Shown here: one piece after another, positions 28,120-38,301 of the stretch
How positions within the stretch are numbered: the stretch's first letter is position 1
How the letters are laid out: every line of letters starts with the position of its first letter
Source of the DNA: Zygnema cylindricum
Lineage: Eukaryota; Streptophyta; Zygnematophyceae; Zygnematales; Zygnemataceae
Direction of reading: 5' to 3'
DNA length: 39,741 bases
NCBI GenBank assembly: GCA_037447655.1
Contig: JBBHKE010002924.1
Location: 1-39,741 of the forward strand
The notes under the pieces: generated by a model
Told to the model about the DNA's origin: nothing
Databases searched by the model: none
The model's input: only the letters and a program-made list of their open reading frames with translations
Position numbers and translations under genes: made by a program

Positions 28120-28823
28120 CTACTGGATCGATTGGAGAGCCTCCGGATCGTTCCAGATATCCTTACCTCCAGCCCCTATGGGCGCCTGTCCCTCCATGTC
28201 GGCCGAGAAAGTTGACGGTTCCCCCCCACATTGGGGAAGCCAGATGAAGGTGGAGGATGCTCGAATGAGTCCCAGACTGATTTCTAAGTCCTCATCATGT
28301 CGAGCCCCAGTAGAATCCATGTTTTTGGGATCGAGATTTCGGCTAAGTCCGTCGGCATTTCTATAGATTTCACCCGCCTTGTGAACAATGTCGAAATCAT
28401 ATTTTTGCAGGATAAGAACCCATATGGCGAGTTTGTCGATTAGCTTAACATTTTCTATGATCCATCTCAAGAGTTGGTGATCAGTACTCAAGGTGAAATG
28501 GAACCCGTATAGATAAGATAGGAAATGCTGGATTGCCCAAACAAATGTCAATAGCTCTCCGTGGTAAATGTTATAATTCCCCTCTGCTCTACTATTGCTC
28601 TGGCTGGTGTAAGCCGCCACAAATTCAGCTCCAGCATCATCGACTTGAGCCAAAACAGCTCCCAATACAAGCCCATTCGGTCATTGTAAAGGAGGAAAAG
28701 CCTTTAGTGATCATGCTTCAAACCATCCTTCAAGAACTAGAAGGCGATCTGTTGCTCTTTTGCCAACTGCCATTTTTGGTCCTTCTGAAATAACTCATTG
28801 AGGGGTTGAGCGTGACTACTAAA
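28120..28823 (-). pseudogene. Gypsy RNase H domain
   Basis: 28823-28670 gives A-Q-P-L-N-E-L-F-Q-K and W-Q-L-A-K-E-Q in a broken frame. 28665-28120 is open for 181 codons: G-A-V-L-A-Q-V-D, A-A-Y-T-S-Q-S, E-G-N-Y-N-I, E-L-L-T-F-V-W-A-I-Q-H-F, S-T-D-H-Q-L-L, and N-A-D-G-L-S-R at the domain end, then a non-conserved spacer I-W-L-P. The RNase H fold residues of gypsy elements are easily recognised. Confidence 0.9.
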
Positions 28824-29661
28824 TGAAACTCTGAGACCTCCATAAGTCCTCAGAGTGGACAGCTTCCAAGAAGCCTCTAGGATAATCCTGACCCCTTTGT
28901 GTTTAAGCAAAGATAACTGCCACCCTGGCAGACAAAAACTCTAACCACTTGCACCTGTGTGAAGCGAAGACTCCCCTGAGTCGATAGCAAAAAGAATCTC
29001 TGAATTTGCTCCCCTGAGCAGTAAGTTATGGAGGGTCAAAGTTGACCTTTTGTATAGAAGCTCTCTGGGAGAGAGGGTCCTATCTTCTAATTTTTCTAAG
29101 TCCTATCTCTCTCACAGGCTGTATCTACTGATGTACGGAACCAATCAGAATACAGTTCCATATGAAAAGTACAGCTGCCGGTGTTCTTTATGTACGGACA
29201 TTGTACGACATGGCCTAAATGTCCACACGTGGAATATCCGGATTCGCTCCTTTAATCCTCAGAGATGCCGTGCTCCAATATTACATCGCCACGTGTCATC
29301 CGATGTGGCGATGCCCACAAACCGCCGAATTATTCTTGCGCGATCTCGGCGTATTCTCCGGCCGTCCGATTAATCTCGCATTTGATCGTAGCCGTAATAA
29401 ATACATGCGCGGTATTTGTTTCGCTTACGAAGTCAATGCGCGGTATTGATTTCTTATCCGTACCGCAATTCGTACTTTTACACTACCATATCTATGTATC
29501 CCCTTAACAGTTATAGTTAAATGATTTATCCTACGTGTAAATGTTTAAATCATTATCGTACCATATACTATGTAAGACTACTTCTAGACTTAACGGCTAA
29601 GGCTACCGGCTATCTATTGTCTGCTGGCCGGTAGGTACAGGGATCAAATCCTATAGCCGGC
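28824..29661 (-). repeat. D-type LTR, runs into the assembly gap
   Basis: In element sense it ends ATGGAGGTCTCAGAGTTTCA at 28843-28824. 838 bp are visible of an expected 1050. What lies left of its end is gypsy coding sequence and not a primer-binding site, so it is a 3' or solo LTR inserted into the gypsy relic. The candidate left target-site copy is CTAAA at 28819-28823; the other side is beyond the gap. Confidence 0.8.
28917..29073 (-). other. Hairpin ladder in D-type LTR
   Basis: In element sense: CTCTC-CCA-GAGAG (29073-29061), GCTC-AGGG-GAGC (29019-29008), GACTC-AGGG-GAGTC (28982-28969), a weakened CTTCAC/GTGCAAG pair (about 28962-28945), and CTGCC-AGGGT-GGCAG (28931-28917). Three loops are AGGG. 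Confidence 0.65.
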
Positions 29662-29671
29662 NNNNNNNNNN
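29662..29671. other. Assembly gap (10 N)
   Basis: Ten N characters; true size unknown. The join between the D-type LTR and the sequence after it should not be trusted. Confidence 0.99.
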
Positions 29672-29964
29672 TATACGTGAAACTATCCGACTCCCTTTAC
29701 TTCTTCGAACCAAATCATCTTTCGTAAGTCAAACCCCTATTACTTTACCACCTACTAACATCACCAACACGAATTCCATTCCGAGTGTCAAAAGGAAAAG
29801 GGTTTCGGCAGTGTATATCCCCACTCTTTCATGATCTAAACCAGGTGTGTCTATTGACCCCTGGACGTTTTCATGGAAGACAACCTCCCTTCTCCAAATA
29901 TAACTGTTATTGACTACTGATCAGATCTATAATATCTCAGAAGAAAGATATTTGTTTCAGGCAT
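29672..29964. other. Unrecognised sequence after the gap
   Basis: No frame or repeat match recognised. Copia C homology begins at about 29965, so this could be foreign DNA or a badly decayed part of C. Confidence 0.4.
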
Positions 29965-30470
29965 AATCTCCCCCATTATCACTATTTATTCTCTTCATGG
30001 GGGTTCCATGCAACTTCTCACTCCAGGCTTTATATTCTTTGAAGTAAGTTGGTATTTCATACTTTGTTTATAGAAAGAAGACTCTATAATATCTAGACTA
30101 GTCATCAGTTATTGTCAATATAAACCTCTTCCCTCCAACAGAAGGTACTTTTGCAGGTCCCCAGTTATCTGTGTGGACCAAATCTAGTACTTTCTCACCC
30201 CTATATGTGACGGCTTTGGGAAAAGGAAAACTGTGAGCCTTACCTTAAGCACAACCACTACAATCATCCACCATTTCATTATCCCCAAACTGAATGCTTT
30301 CTACTAAACCAAGCTTCTTCATTTCCCTCAGCCTATCAAAGTGCATATCCCCCATTAGCTTATGCCAAATCATCAACTTTGGAACACCAACATAGAAAGC
30401 ATTCTTCTTTTCATTACTTAGGTTAAGCGTAAACATTCGTTGGCTACCCTTATCTGCCATGAAGTATACT
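29965..30470 (-). pseudogene. C pre-integrase and partial integrase
   Basis: 30460-30245 is open: L-M-I-W-H-K-L-M-G-D-M-H-F (the family motif with Arg and Gly-His altered) and C-S-G-C-A. Further on come L-D-L-V-H-T-D and the second catalytic Asp in S-D-N-G-G-D-Y at 29981-29979. The sequence leaves the family near 29965, before the catalytic Glu. Confidence 0.75.
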
Positions 30471-31040
30471 TCATCTCATACTTAGCTGTAAAGACTCCCT
30501 TTCTAGTGATGATATCAAACTCTTTGTCATGTAACACAGACGTAGAGACAAGATTTTTACTCAGCTGAGGAATGTAGAGTACATTTGAGAAGGTGGGGAT
30601 AGAAGTCTTAACCTCCACTAAGACTTTCAAGTCTATCGACCACACTAGATCTGTAGTAACCACTCTTCAATCCCCAAACTGTATCTCCACAGTAGAGATC
30701 TTTCTTAGCTTAGTAAAGAGGTGGTTATCATGATACATTTGCATGGAAGCACCTGAGTCGATGATTCATCCTTCCTGTGGAGCTTTCCGAATTGCTTCGA
30801 GAGCACACTTCTATTTGTGAGGAATTTCCTTCTCCTTTACACTTGTGTCAAGAAGAAACTCCCCATCCTCCTCCTCAAAGGACTCTTCCGTGGTCTCTCC
30901 TTTCACTTTTGTGACCACAAGTGCCTTCTTTTTCCCTTCGAAAGAACCCCCTCCACGGTTCTCTTAGAGCCTCAGCTCTGACAGCTTCACACAATCAGCT
31001 ATGAAGTGTCCCGACTTTTTGCAAAAGTGACCAAGTCCCT
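30471..31040 (-). pseudogene. C zinc knuckle and protease, pseudogene
   Basis: Protease site W-I-I-D-S-G-A-S-M with Asp at 30759-30757, triad intact, followed by H-L-F-T-K-L-R-K-I and L-Y-I-P-Q-L-S-K-N-L-V-S. Upstream (31030-30983) the knuckle reads H-F-C-K-K-S-G-H-F-I-A-D-C with the first Cys replaced by Gly. Between them is the acidic spacer with several stops. Confidence 0.8.
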
Positions 31041-31786
31041 TTGGGGGCCTTGGTCCTCCAGACTGATCTCTCTCTCCTTGTACGGTTTCTTTGGATCCTT
31101 CCCCTATCAGTTTTCTCATGCAGCTAGAGCTTGGATGCTCTTTCCCCCTCTCCTAATCTCAATTGTGTTCTCTTGTACAAGTATCATCCGGACCACTGTG
31201 TTTAACTTCCATGAACTGAGAGTCATTTCCTGTACTTCGTACACTATGTTTTCATACTCGTCGGGATTACTTCATGATGAGAGTGTTTACTTTCATCTAC
31301 ATTGTACTTGTCCACCCAGCACTCTCCATCTCCATATACAAACAAGAGAGATCATTACAATAGTTTGACATCTTTCCCCCTTTGTAAGTATAATTCCCTA
31401 ACTTTTGTTTGGCCAACTGAAGCTCTTGAATAGTACCAACTCTATAGATTTCCGCCAAACTCACCCACAACTCCTCGACCTTCTATATGTGAAAATGGGG
31501 GGTTGCCAAAGCCTTACTGAGGTGTCTTAGAATGAAGTTTTTGGCAGCCATGTAGATGTCTTACCACGTTTGGGTATCGTTCTCCGCGATCTTCACGGTC
31601 GTCTCTCTAGGTGCCGTGGTAATAGGAGCAATAAGAGTAAGAGGCGTCTCTTTCTCTTTCCCCTTTTTTGACACACTCCTGTCCCCATCACTTGCCTCCT
31701 GTGCCGTAGCAGATGCTGCTGTAGAAAACCTTATTCCACCAAACCCTGGTGGAGTTCCCTGATGTGGACGTTTCACTTGTCCACTG
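31041..31786 (-). pseudogene. C gag, main part
   Basis: 31776-31561 is open: G-T-P-P-G-F-G-G-I-R-F, K-K-G-K-E-K-E-T-P-L, as in B. It continues with M-A-A-K-N-F-I-L-R-H-L, E-L-W-V-S-L and Y-T-Y-K-G-G-K-M, with stops. The beginning of the gene is 6.4 kb away at 38195-38286 because D is inserted in it. Confidence 0.8.
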
Positions 31787-32835
31787 TGTAAAAATTAATG
31801 GTTATTTGTAGTATTTTCTAGGTGTAAAATTAATTGCAGAAAAGAAGCCCGGGTAGTCTGCCTCTAACTCCTCTCTTCCGCTCCCACACATCTTGTAGTC
31901 ACTGAAGGTTGAAGAGGGAGATAGAGCCATGGTTGCCTGTGCTATCCAGAGAGAGACATGCATATGTTTTAGTAGATTTACTATAAGGATGCTTGACAAA
32001 CCCATGATTTGATCTTGGTACCTACCGTTTGTCAAGCTAGCCGGTAGCGGTTAGCTTTATCGTATAAGTCTAGGATCGGTGCTGAGACATATAGGGTTTG
32101 ACAAATCTTTAAACTGTTACGCGTGAACAAATTCACTTAACTAAAACTATAGACGCCGCGCATGGATACAGTTCTGTAAAGTACAGAGTACAGTTTGATT
32201 ACAAAACGGATACCACGCATTTTTGTTTCGACAACTAAACAAATATCGCGCAACAATTTATGACGGCTACGATTAAAATCTGGTTTTGATTGTACGACCA
32301 CGAAGGATGCCGAAATCACGGAATAGGATTTCGACGGTTTTTGGTCACCGCCACATCGATTGACAAGTGGCACGACCACATTGGATTACGCCATCTCCGT
32401 AGATTGCAAGAACAAATCCAGATTTGACATTTGTCGAATGGTTAGCCATGTCGTACAATGGCTTTACAGAAAGTACACCGAATATGTACCTTTCTGTACG
32501 ACACAGTATTTTGATTGGTGGCGTACTTCAGTAGATAGAGTTTTAGAGAGAGATAGAACTTAGAAAATTTGGTAGATAGGACCCTCTCTCCTAGAGAGCT
32601 TGTGTACAAAAGGTAAACTTTGACCCTCCATAAGTTACTGCTCAAGGGAGCAAATCAAGAAATTCTTTTGGGTATGGACTTTTATGAGTTTTGGCTTCAT
32701 AGGGGAAAAGGTGATTAGATTTTTTGTCTTCTAGTGTGGGAGTTATTCTTGCTAAAACACAAAGGAGTTAGGGTTATCCTAGAGGCTTCATGTGAGCTGC
32801 CTACTTTGAGGACCTATAGAGGTCTCAGAGTTGCA
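31787..32835 (+). repeat. D 5' LTR (1049 bp)
   Basis: Pairs with 37140-38189. Ends ATAGAGGTCTCAGAGTTGCA (32816-32835), where the 3' LTR has ATG, so the start codon has been lost on this side. Conserved ATTGG near 32515, the CTCTC-CTA-GAGAG hairpin near 32585-32598, and GCTC-AAGG-GAGC at 32640-32651. Confidence 0.9.
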
Positions 32836-32850
32836 GGTTATAGGCCCACC
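32836..32850 (+). promoter_or_regulatory. D primer-binding site, half-tRNA type
   Basis: GGTTATAGGCCCACC directly abuts the LTR end and matches 14 of 15 positions of the initiator tRNA-Met anticodon-arm complement. The single change (ATG to ATA) hits the bases opposite the anticodon. Element C has the identical 15-mer. Confidence 0.8.
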
Positions 32851-33950
32851 CTCTAGGGTGCCCATCTTTAATAAAACTGGCTTCATATACTGGGAGAGTA
32901 TGATGATAGGAGCTCTATGTGAGAAAAGGTTTTGGGGAATAGTGAGTGGACGGGTGAGGAGTCCATCCACTCTTGGTATCCCTCCAAGTTTGGAGGAACC
33001 ACGTTCACCTGAGATACAGATCCATCTCGAATCAGGATACAAAAAAAGAAGAGGTGGTGGACAAAGGAAAAGAGAAGGGGATGGTCACACCAATAGCAAC
33101 CAGTTCCGCATTCATAACTCCTATTTTGAGGAACGAGGAGAATGATATTGATACATGGGACTACAACAATATGGTGGCAAAGCACTTCATCTTCGGCCAT
33201 CTTACTCAAGGGCTTGCGTCACCTCATTTGCAGGTAGAGAGGGCATCCGATCTTTGGGTGGCTCTCATAGAGATGTACCGAAGTGGTACGATTGAGCAAC
33301 AATAGCTGTCTGATCAAAAAATTAACGCGTATGTATACAATAGGGGGAAGATGATGGATTTTTGTGATGAGCTCGGAACACTTTTTATAGAGCTAGAGAG
33401 TGTTGGTGAGGTTGAAACTGAAAAGATGAAAGTTAACTGTTTTCTCGTGAAGTTGCCTAATGAGTTCAAGAACATAGTCAACCGTGTGCAAGACATCCCA
33501 GACTCAAGGTTGATATGGAACTTAGTGGTAGGGATGATTCTCGTTCAGGAGAACATGATTGAGATCGAAGGGGAGGAAAGAGTAAAGCAGCAGCTGGGAC
33601 GATTAGAAACAACGTTCCGAGGAAACGAGTCGGATGTTATGGAGGGCATAAAATGAGGCTGAGGAGTTTGGTCTGCGGGCTCCGAAGGGTTTGTGTCATT
33701 TTTGTAAGAAACTAGAGCACTATATGGAGGAGTGCACTAAGCTAACCAAACTTCGGTTAAAGGAGGGGCAGATCATTGGATCTCCAATGAGAAAGAAAAA
33801 GGCTCTTATGACCCAGGTACACGAAGAGGAATCTGAAGACGAGAACGATGAGCTTGTGCTGGATGAGGAGTTGGAGGCAAAGACCAAGGTCGAAATTCTT
33901 CGAAAGCAGAAGTGTGCTTTTGAAGGTTTGAAAGGTGAAAGAGGTTAGAA
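32836..33950 (+). pseudogene. D gag pseudogene with intact CCHC knuckle
   Basis: The frame crosses the primer-binding site as Q-V-I-G-P-P-S-R-V-P-I-F-N. A second stretch, 32973-33305, has N-M-V-A-K-H-F-I-F-G-H-L-T-Q-G-L-A and L-W-V-A-L-I-E-M-Y. 33351-33656 has L-P-N-E-F-K-N-I-V. 33691-33948 has the knuckle C-x2-C-x4-H-x4-C at 33694-33735, all four ligands present, then an acidic spacer ending K-C-A-F-E-G-L-K-G-E-R-G. Stops or frame changes lie near 33020, 33305 and 33655. Confidence 0.8.
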
Positions 33951-34440
33951 AGTGGATTCTGGTGCCTCCGTGCACATGTGTAAGTATAAACACCTATTCA
34001 CTAAGATGAGAAAGATTCCTAGTTTAGAGATGGAGTATGGGGATGGGAGGGTAGTCACTACTACTATTGTAGGATCAGTAGAACCGAAAATCTTAATGGA
34101 GGGAAAGACATCCATAATGACATTCTCTGATGTGTTGTTTATTCCACAGTTAAAAAAAAACCTCATCTCAACGTCTGTGTTAGATGATAAGGGTTTTGAG
34201 ATTAGCACTAGGAAGAGAACCTTTACTGCTAGCTTTGAGGAGGAAATTTATTTCACTGCTGAAAAAGGTAACCAAGGGATGTTTAGGCTGATTTTAAGCA
34301 ATGAAAAGAAGGAACTTTACTATGATGGTGATCATGATATTATGTTGTGTCATAAGAGGCTTGGACATGTGCATTTAGATAAGTTGAAAGAAATAAAAAA
34401 GATGAATAGTGGAAGGAATTCATTTTGGAGAAATTGAAAA
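33951..34440 (+). pseudogene. D protease and pre-integrase
   Basis: A TAG at 33946-33948 precedes V-D-S-G-A-S-V-H-M-C (Asp 33955-33957). After this stop the frame is open for 161 codons through L-F-I-P-Q-L-K-K-N-L-I-S and M-L-C-H-K-R-L-G-H-V-H-L. It then slips frame near 34410. The active-site triad is intact. Fragment F has a stop at the same spot. Confidence 0.8.
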
Positions 34441-35300
34441 CCTAAGTGATTGTAGTGGTTGTGCTCAAGGTAAGGGACACAGATTTCCCTTCCCAAAGGA
34501 AGCCACTTATAAAGGGGAAAAAGTATTAGACTTGGTATACAGTGATATTTGGGGACCGGCCAAAGTGCCCTCACCCGGTGGTAAAAGATTTATGATGACA
34601 ACCACTGACGATTGGTCTCGATACTCTAGAGTGTATTTTTTGAAATATAAATCAGAGGCCCTACGAGTTTTTAAGGAATATAATGCATGGAGTGAGAAAA
34701 TCCATGGAACCTCAATTAAGAGAGTAAGGAGTGATAATGGGGGAGAGTAGGAGTTTATGAGAGAAAATGGAGTGCAACACCAAAAGACAATTCTTAAAAA
34801 TCCTCAGCAAAATGGTGTAGCCGAGAGGTTAAATAGAACACTAAGAGAATGTGCTAGGAGTATGCTCTCAAAAAAGAAGATAGGAAAGAGATTTTGGGCT
34901 GAAGCTATGAATTGTGCAAATAATCTCAAAAATAGAGTTCTTACTTCGGCAGTAAAAAGGCCAAACTCCTTATGAGAGATGGACCAGCCGAAAACCAAAT
35001 GTTTCATACTTAAAGGTTTTTGGTAGTCAAGTATTCAACCTAGACATAGATCGGTCAAATTAAAAGTTGGATCCGAAAGGAAAACTAGGATATCTCCTAG
35101 GATATGATGAAGATATAAAAGGATATAGAGTCAATGATCTCAAGAGAGAAGATATAATCCTAGTGAAGCATCTAGTGGTCATGGATGAAGGGAAATCTAT
35201 AGACCCCTTTAAACATAAAAAGACAGTCAAAATCAGATTTGAGTTAGAAAATTTTGATGACTTTGAGCTTCCTAACTATCCGGGTTTTTGAGAAGATGAT
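34409..35300 (+). pseudogene. D integrase, pseudogene
   Basis: Zinc part C-S-G-C-A-Q-G-K-G, first Asp in Y-S-D-I-W-G-P (34544-34546), T-D-D-W-S-R-Y-S-R-V-Y, second Asp in R-S-D-N-G-G-E (34733-34735), then a stop and a short deletion compared with B, then N-G-V-A-E-R-L-N-R-T (Glu 34823-34825). All three catalytic residues are kept, but the second and third are closer than the DD35E spacing of B because of the deletion. 35067-35291 has L-G-Y-L-L-G-Y-D-E-D, the post-core part. Confidence 0.85.
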
Positions 35301-36460
35301 GACCTTGCAGGTTCAAAACAAACCAAGGAGGATTCAGCCGTGGAACCCCTAGTTCCAACTCTAACCGAAGCGAAAGACTTGGTGGAAATAGACCCAGAAT
35401 CGAGGGATAGGGAAGAATTCGAAACTATTCGAAAGAATCCACGAGAGCCATCCATTTCGGCATCGGAGTTTGTGGGTGGAAAGAGAAGCAGCAAAAGACT
35501 GCAAGAGAAACAAGTAAACAACAAGGTAACCAAACTGTCTCATCCTGATGAACCCCAGACTTATAAGGAGGCGATGAAATGTCTTGAGAGGAACCGGTGG
35601 AAGATAGCCATTAATGAGGAGATGGCTTCGATTATGGAAGCCAATACATGGGAATTGGTGGACTGCTCCCCCTGATAGGAAGCCAATCGGGTGTAAGTGG
35701 GTTTTCAAATTGAAACTCAACCCGGATAAAACCATTGAGCACTACAAGGCTCGGCCAGTGGCGAAGGGATTTACTCAAAAAGAGGGAATTGATTGCGAGG
35801 AGACTTCTGCTCCGGTCGTCAAGTTACCCTCTGTTCGTATTATTCTCAGAATGGCGGTAGCATAATTCATAGAATTGCATCAGATGGACATCAAAACGAC
35901 AATCCTACATGGAGAACTGGAAGAGGATATTTTTATGCGACAACCCGAAGGATTTGTAGAGCAAAGTGAGGAGAACAAGGTATGCCGATAGATCAAATTT
36001 TTGTATAGGCTAAAACAGGCGCGCCGACAATGGAATAAGAAGCTCGATGAGTTTCTTAAAAGCTTGGGATATATTTATATCACTCAATTTATTTGTTTGA
36101 AGATGAGAAAGGAATTATTTTTATTGCAGTTTATGTTGATGACTTGCTTGTTTTAAGTAAATCTATGGATAAAATAAATGAGTTGAAAAATGATCTAAAA
36201 GGAAGATTTGAGATGAAAGATATGGGAGAAGCAAAGTATTTTTTGGGAATTCAGGTGGAGAGAGACACAGATAGAAAGATAATAAGATTAACTCAAAAGG
36301 AGGCCATTGAAAACATGTTAGAAGAAATCCAAGTGGACAAGGCTAATAATTGTACCACTCCTATGGAACTAAAGAAGGGAAGTGAGGGGAGTGTGAAAGA
36401 GGGAGTTATAATTTTGGATGGTGAGATAGGCCCGGAAGAGAAAAGATTTATGCAGACCAT
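35301..36460 (+). pseudogene. D linker and reverse transcriptase
   Basis: Linker R-S-S-K-R-L-Q-E-K-Q and L-S-H-P-D-E-P-Q-T-Y (35340-35675). A frameshift near 35665 leads to P-I-G-C-K-W-V-F-K-L-K-L-N-P-D-K and E-E-T-S-A-P-V-V (35614-35865), then H-Q-M-D-I-K-T-T-I-L-H-G (about 35880-35915) and L-Y-R-L-K-Q-A. 36093-36611 has the intact Y-V-D-D at 36132-36143, E-A-K-Y-F-L-G-I-Q-V-E and T-Q-K-E-A-I. It is complete in extent, unlike B. Confidence 0.85.
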
Positions 36461-37126
36461 CCCTTATAGAAAAACAGTGGGTAGCCTAATATATTTAATG
36501 GATTGTACCCGTCCGGACATAACCGCATCTGTAGGAGTACTAACTAGGAGTCTGAATGCTCCCACTAAGAAAGATTGGGAGGCAACTAAAGAGTCCTTAG
36601 ATATCTCATAGGGACTAGAGGTCTATGGTTGCATTTGGGTGGGAAAAATATTGACATCACCGGTTGGAGTGATGCTAGCTATGGGGATGCGTCTATGAGG
36701 AGATGCACGCCTAGGTATGTATTGTATGTGGGTGATGAGGCTGGTTGCTGGAGCATCAAGCAACAAAATGTTATTGCTCAGTCCACTATGGAGGCTGAGT
36801 ACATGGCCTCTTCCTCTGCTGTAAAAGAATAAATGTGGGTTAAGTCCTTGTTTGGTGAGCTTGGTCATCGTAAGAGTGGTGTCCAAAAAATGTTTTGTGA
36901 TAATCAGTCAGCCATTGCCATTTTTGCCAATCCTAAACACCACTTTAAAGCCAAACATATGGATATTAGACTAAGCTTTGTAACGTAGACGGTAGAAGAC
37001 AAAATGATCAGTTTAGAGTACAGATCAAATAATGATATGGTAGCAAATATGATGACCAAACCTGTGCCTTCCCCAAAGCTAATTTTTTGTAGGGAGAAGT
37101 GTTATCTGAAATTAAAAGGTGACTAG
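36461..37126 (+). pseudogene. D RT connection and RNase H
   Basis: I-P-Y-R-K-T-V-G-S-L-I-Y-L-M-D-C-T-R-P-D-I, a frame change near 36600, W-S-D-A-S-Y-G-D, S-T-M-E-A-E-Y-M-A, a stop near 36832, F-C-D-N-Q-S-A-I-A-I, K-H-M-D-I-R-L, a stop near 36990, and M-V-A-N-M-M-T-K-P-V-P-S-P-K. TAG ends the frame at 37124-37126. Confidence 0.85.
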
Positions 37127-37139
37127 AAAATAATGGGAG
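37126..37139 (+). promoter_or_regulatory. D polypurine tract
   Basis: GAAAATAATGGGAG directly before the 3' LTR, one T interrupting the purines. Same place and similar sequence as in B. Confidence 0.75.
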
Positions 37140-38189
37140 TGTAGAAATTAATGATTCTTTGTAGTATTTTCTAGGTGTAAAATTAATTGCAGAAAAGAAG
37201 CCGGGGTAGTTTGCCTCTAACTCCTTTCTTCAGCTTCCAAACTTGTCGCAGTCATTGAAGGTTGAAGAGGGAGATACAGCCATGGCTGCTTGTGCTATCT
37301 AAAGAGAGACAAGTAGATGTTTTATTATATTTACTAAAAGGATGCTTGACAAACCCAGGATTTGATCTTGGTACATACCTTCTGTCAAGCTAGCAGGTAA
37401 CGGTTAGCTTTATCCTACAAGTCTAGGATCGGTGCTGAGACATATATGGTTTGACAAATATTTAAACTGTTACGCGTGAACAAATTCATTTAACTAAAAC
37501 TATAGACATCGCGCATGGATGAAGTTCTGTAAATTACGGAGAGCAGTACGATTACGCAATGGATAGCGGGCATTTTTGTTTCGACAGCGAAACAAATATC
37601 GCGCAACATTTTTTGACGGCTACGATTAAATTTCGGTTTTGATCGGACCGCCACGAAGGATGCTGCAATTGCAGAATAGGATTTTGGCGGTTTTCGGTCA
37701 CCGCCATATCGATTAACACGTGGCACGACCACATTCGATTACGGCATCTCCGGAGATTGCAGGAACGAATCCAAATTTGACATGTGTGGAATGGTTGGCC
37801 ATGTCGTACAATGGCCATACAAAAAGTACACTGGCACCTCTACCTTTCTGTACGACACAATATTTTGATTGGTGATGTATTTCAATAGATAGAGTTTTAG
37901 AGAGAGATAGGACTTAGAAAATTTGGTAGAGAGGACCCTCTCTCCGAGGGAGCTTGTGAACAAAAGGTCAATTTTGACCCTCCATAACTTACTGCTCAGG
38001 GGAGCAAATTCAAAGACTTTTTCCGCTATATACTCTGAGGAGTCTTCCCTTCTCTAGGGTGAAGGTGGTTAGAGTTTTGGTCCGTCAGTGTTGCACTTAT
38101 CCTTGCTGAAACACAAAGGGGTCACGGTTATCCTAGAGGCTTTATGTGAGCTGCCTACTCTGAGGACCTATGGAGGTCTCAGAGTTGCA
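37140..38189 (+). repeat. D 3' LTR (1050 bp)
   Basis: Starts TGTAGAAATTAATG and ends ATGGAGGTCTCAGAGTTGCA (38170-38189), with the start codon kept. The ladder reads GCTC-AGGG-GAGC (37994-38005), ACTC-TGAG-GAGT (38032-38043) and CCTTC-8 nt-GAAGG (38048-38065). Clear divergence from the 5' LTR shows that the insertion is old. Confidence 0.9.
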
Positions 38190-38286
38190 CATTTACATTA
38201 CCCCGGTATCGTTTTCGCACAAAGCCCTTGTCATCATGGCTTCCAAATAGTTGAACCCAAATCGATTGAAGGTGGGTACCCTAGAG
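38190..38286 (-). pseudogene. C gag, first part
   Basis: Reads, in element sense, from the primer-binding site: P-T-F-N or similar, then A-L-C-E-K-R-Y-R-G-like codons, as in B (17600-17670). Continues across element D at 31786. The first 5 bp (38190-38194) are the target-site copy made by D. Confidence 0.7.
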
Positions 38287-38301
38287 GGTGGGCCTATAAC
38301 C
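38287..38301 (-). promoter_or_regulatory. C primer-binding site, half-tRNA type
   Basis: In element sense GGTTATAGGCCCACC, identical to D, placed directly at the LTR end. Confidence 0.75.

Larger units (their letters stand above)
26680..28823 (-). mobile_element. Ty3/gypsy relic (RNase H to integrase)
   Basis: In element sense: end of the RT connection (28823-28670), RNase H, zinc-binding region, integrase core, integrase C-terminus. RNase H before integrase is the Ty3/gypsy order. The RT proper, protease and gag would lie right of 28823, where a D-type LTR interrupts; they are not seen in the window. Confidence 0.9.
31787..38189 (+). mobile_element. Ty1/copia element D, complete with both LTRs, nested in C
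   Basis: 6403 bp. The LTRs of 1049 bp (31787-32835) and 1050 bp (37140-38189) both start TGTA and end TTGCA. Full domain order is present, with primer-binding site and polypurine tract. It is inserted in gag of C: the flank before is CACTG (31782-31786) and after is CATTT (38190-38194), the place where the B gag shows CACTG followed by ACAATACC. This is consistent with a 5-bp target-site duplication in which two bases have since changed. All domains carry stops. Confidence 0.92.

Noticed and set aside
28917-29073. Short hairpins as bacterial-type terminators or a CRISPR array.
   Set aside because: No T-run, no regular repeat-spacer pattern; the context is a eukaryotic LTR.
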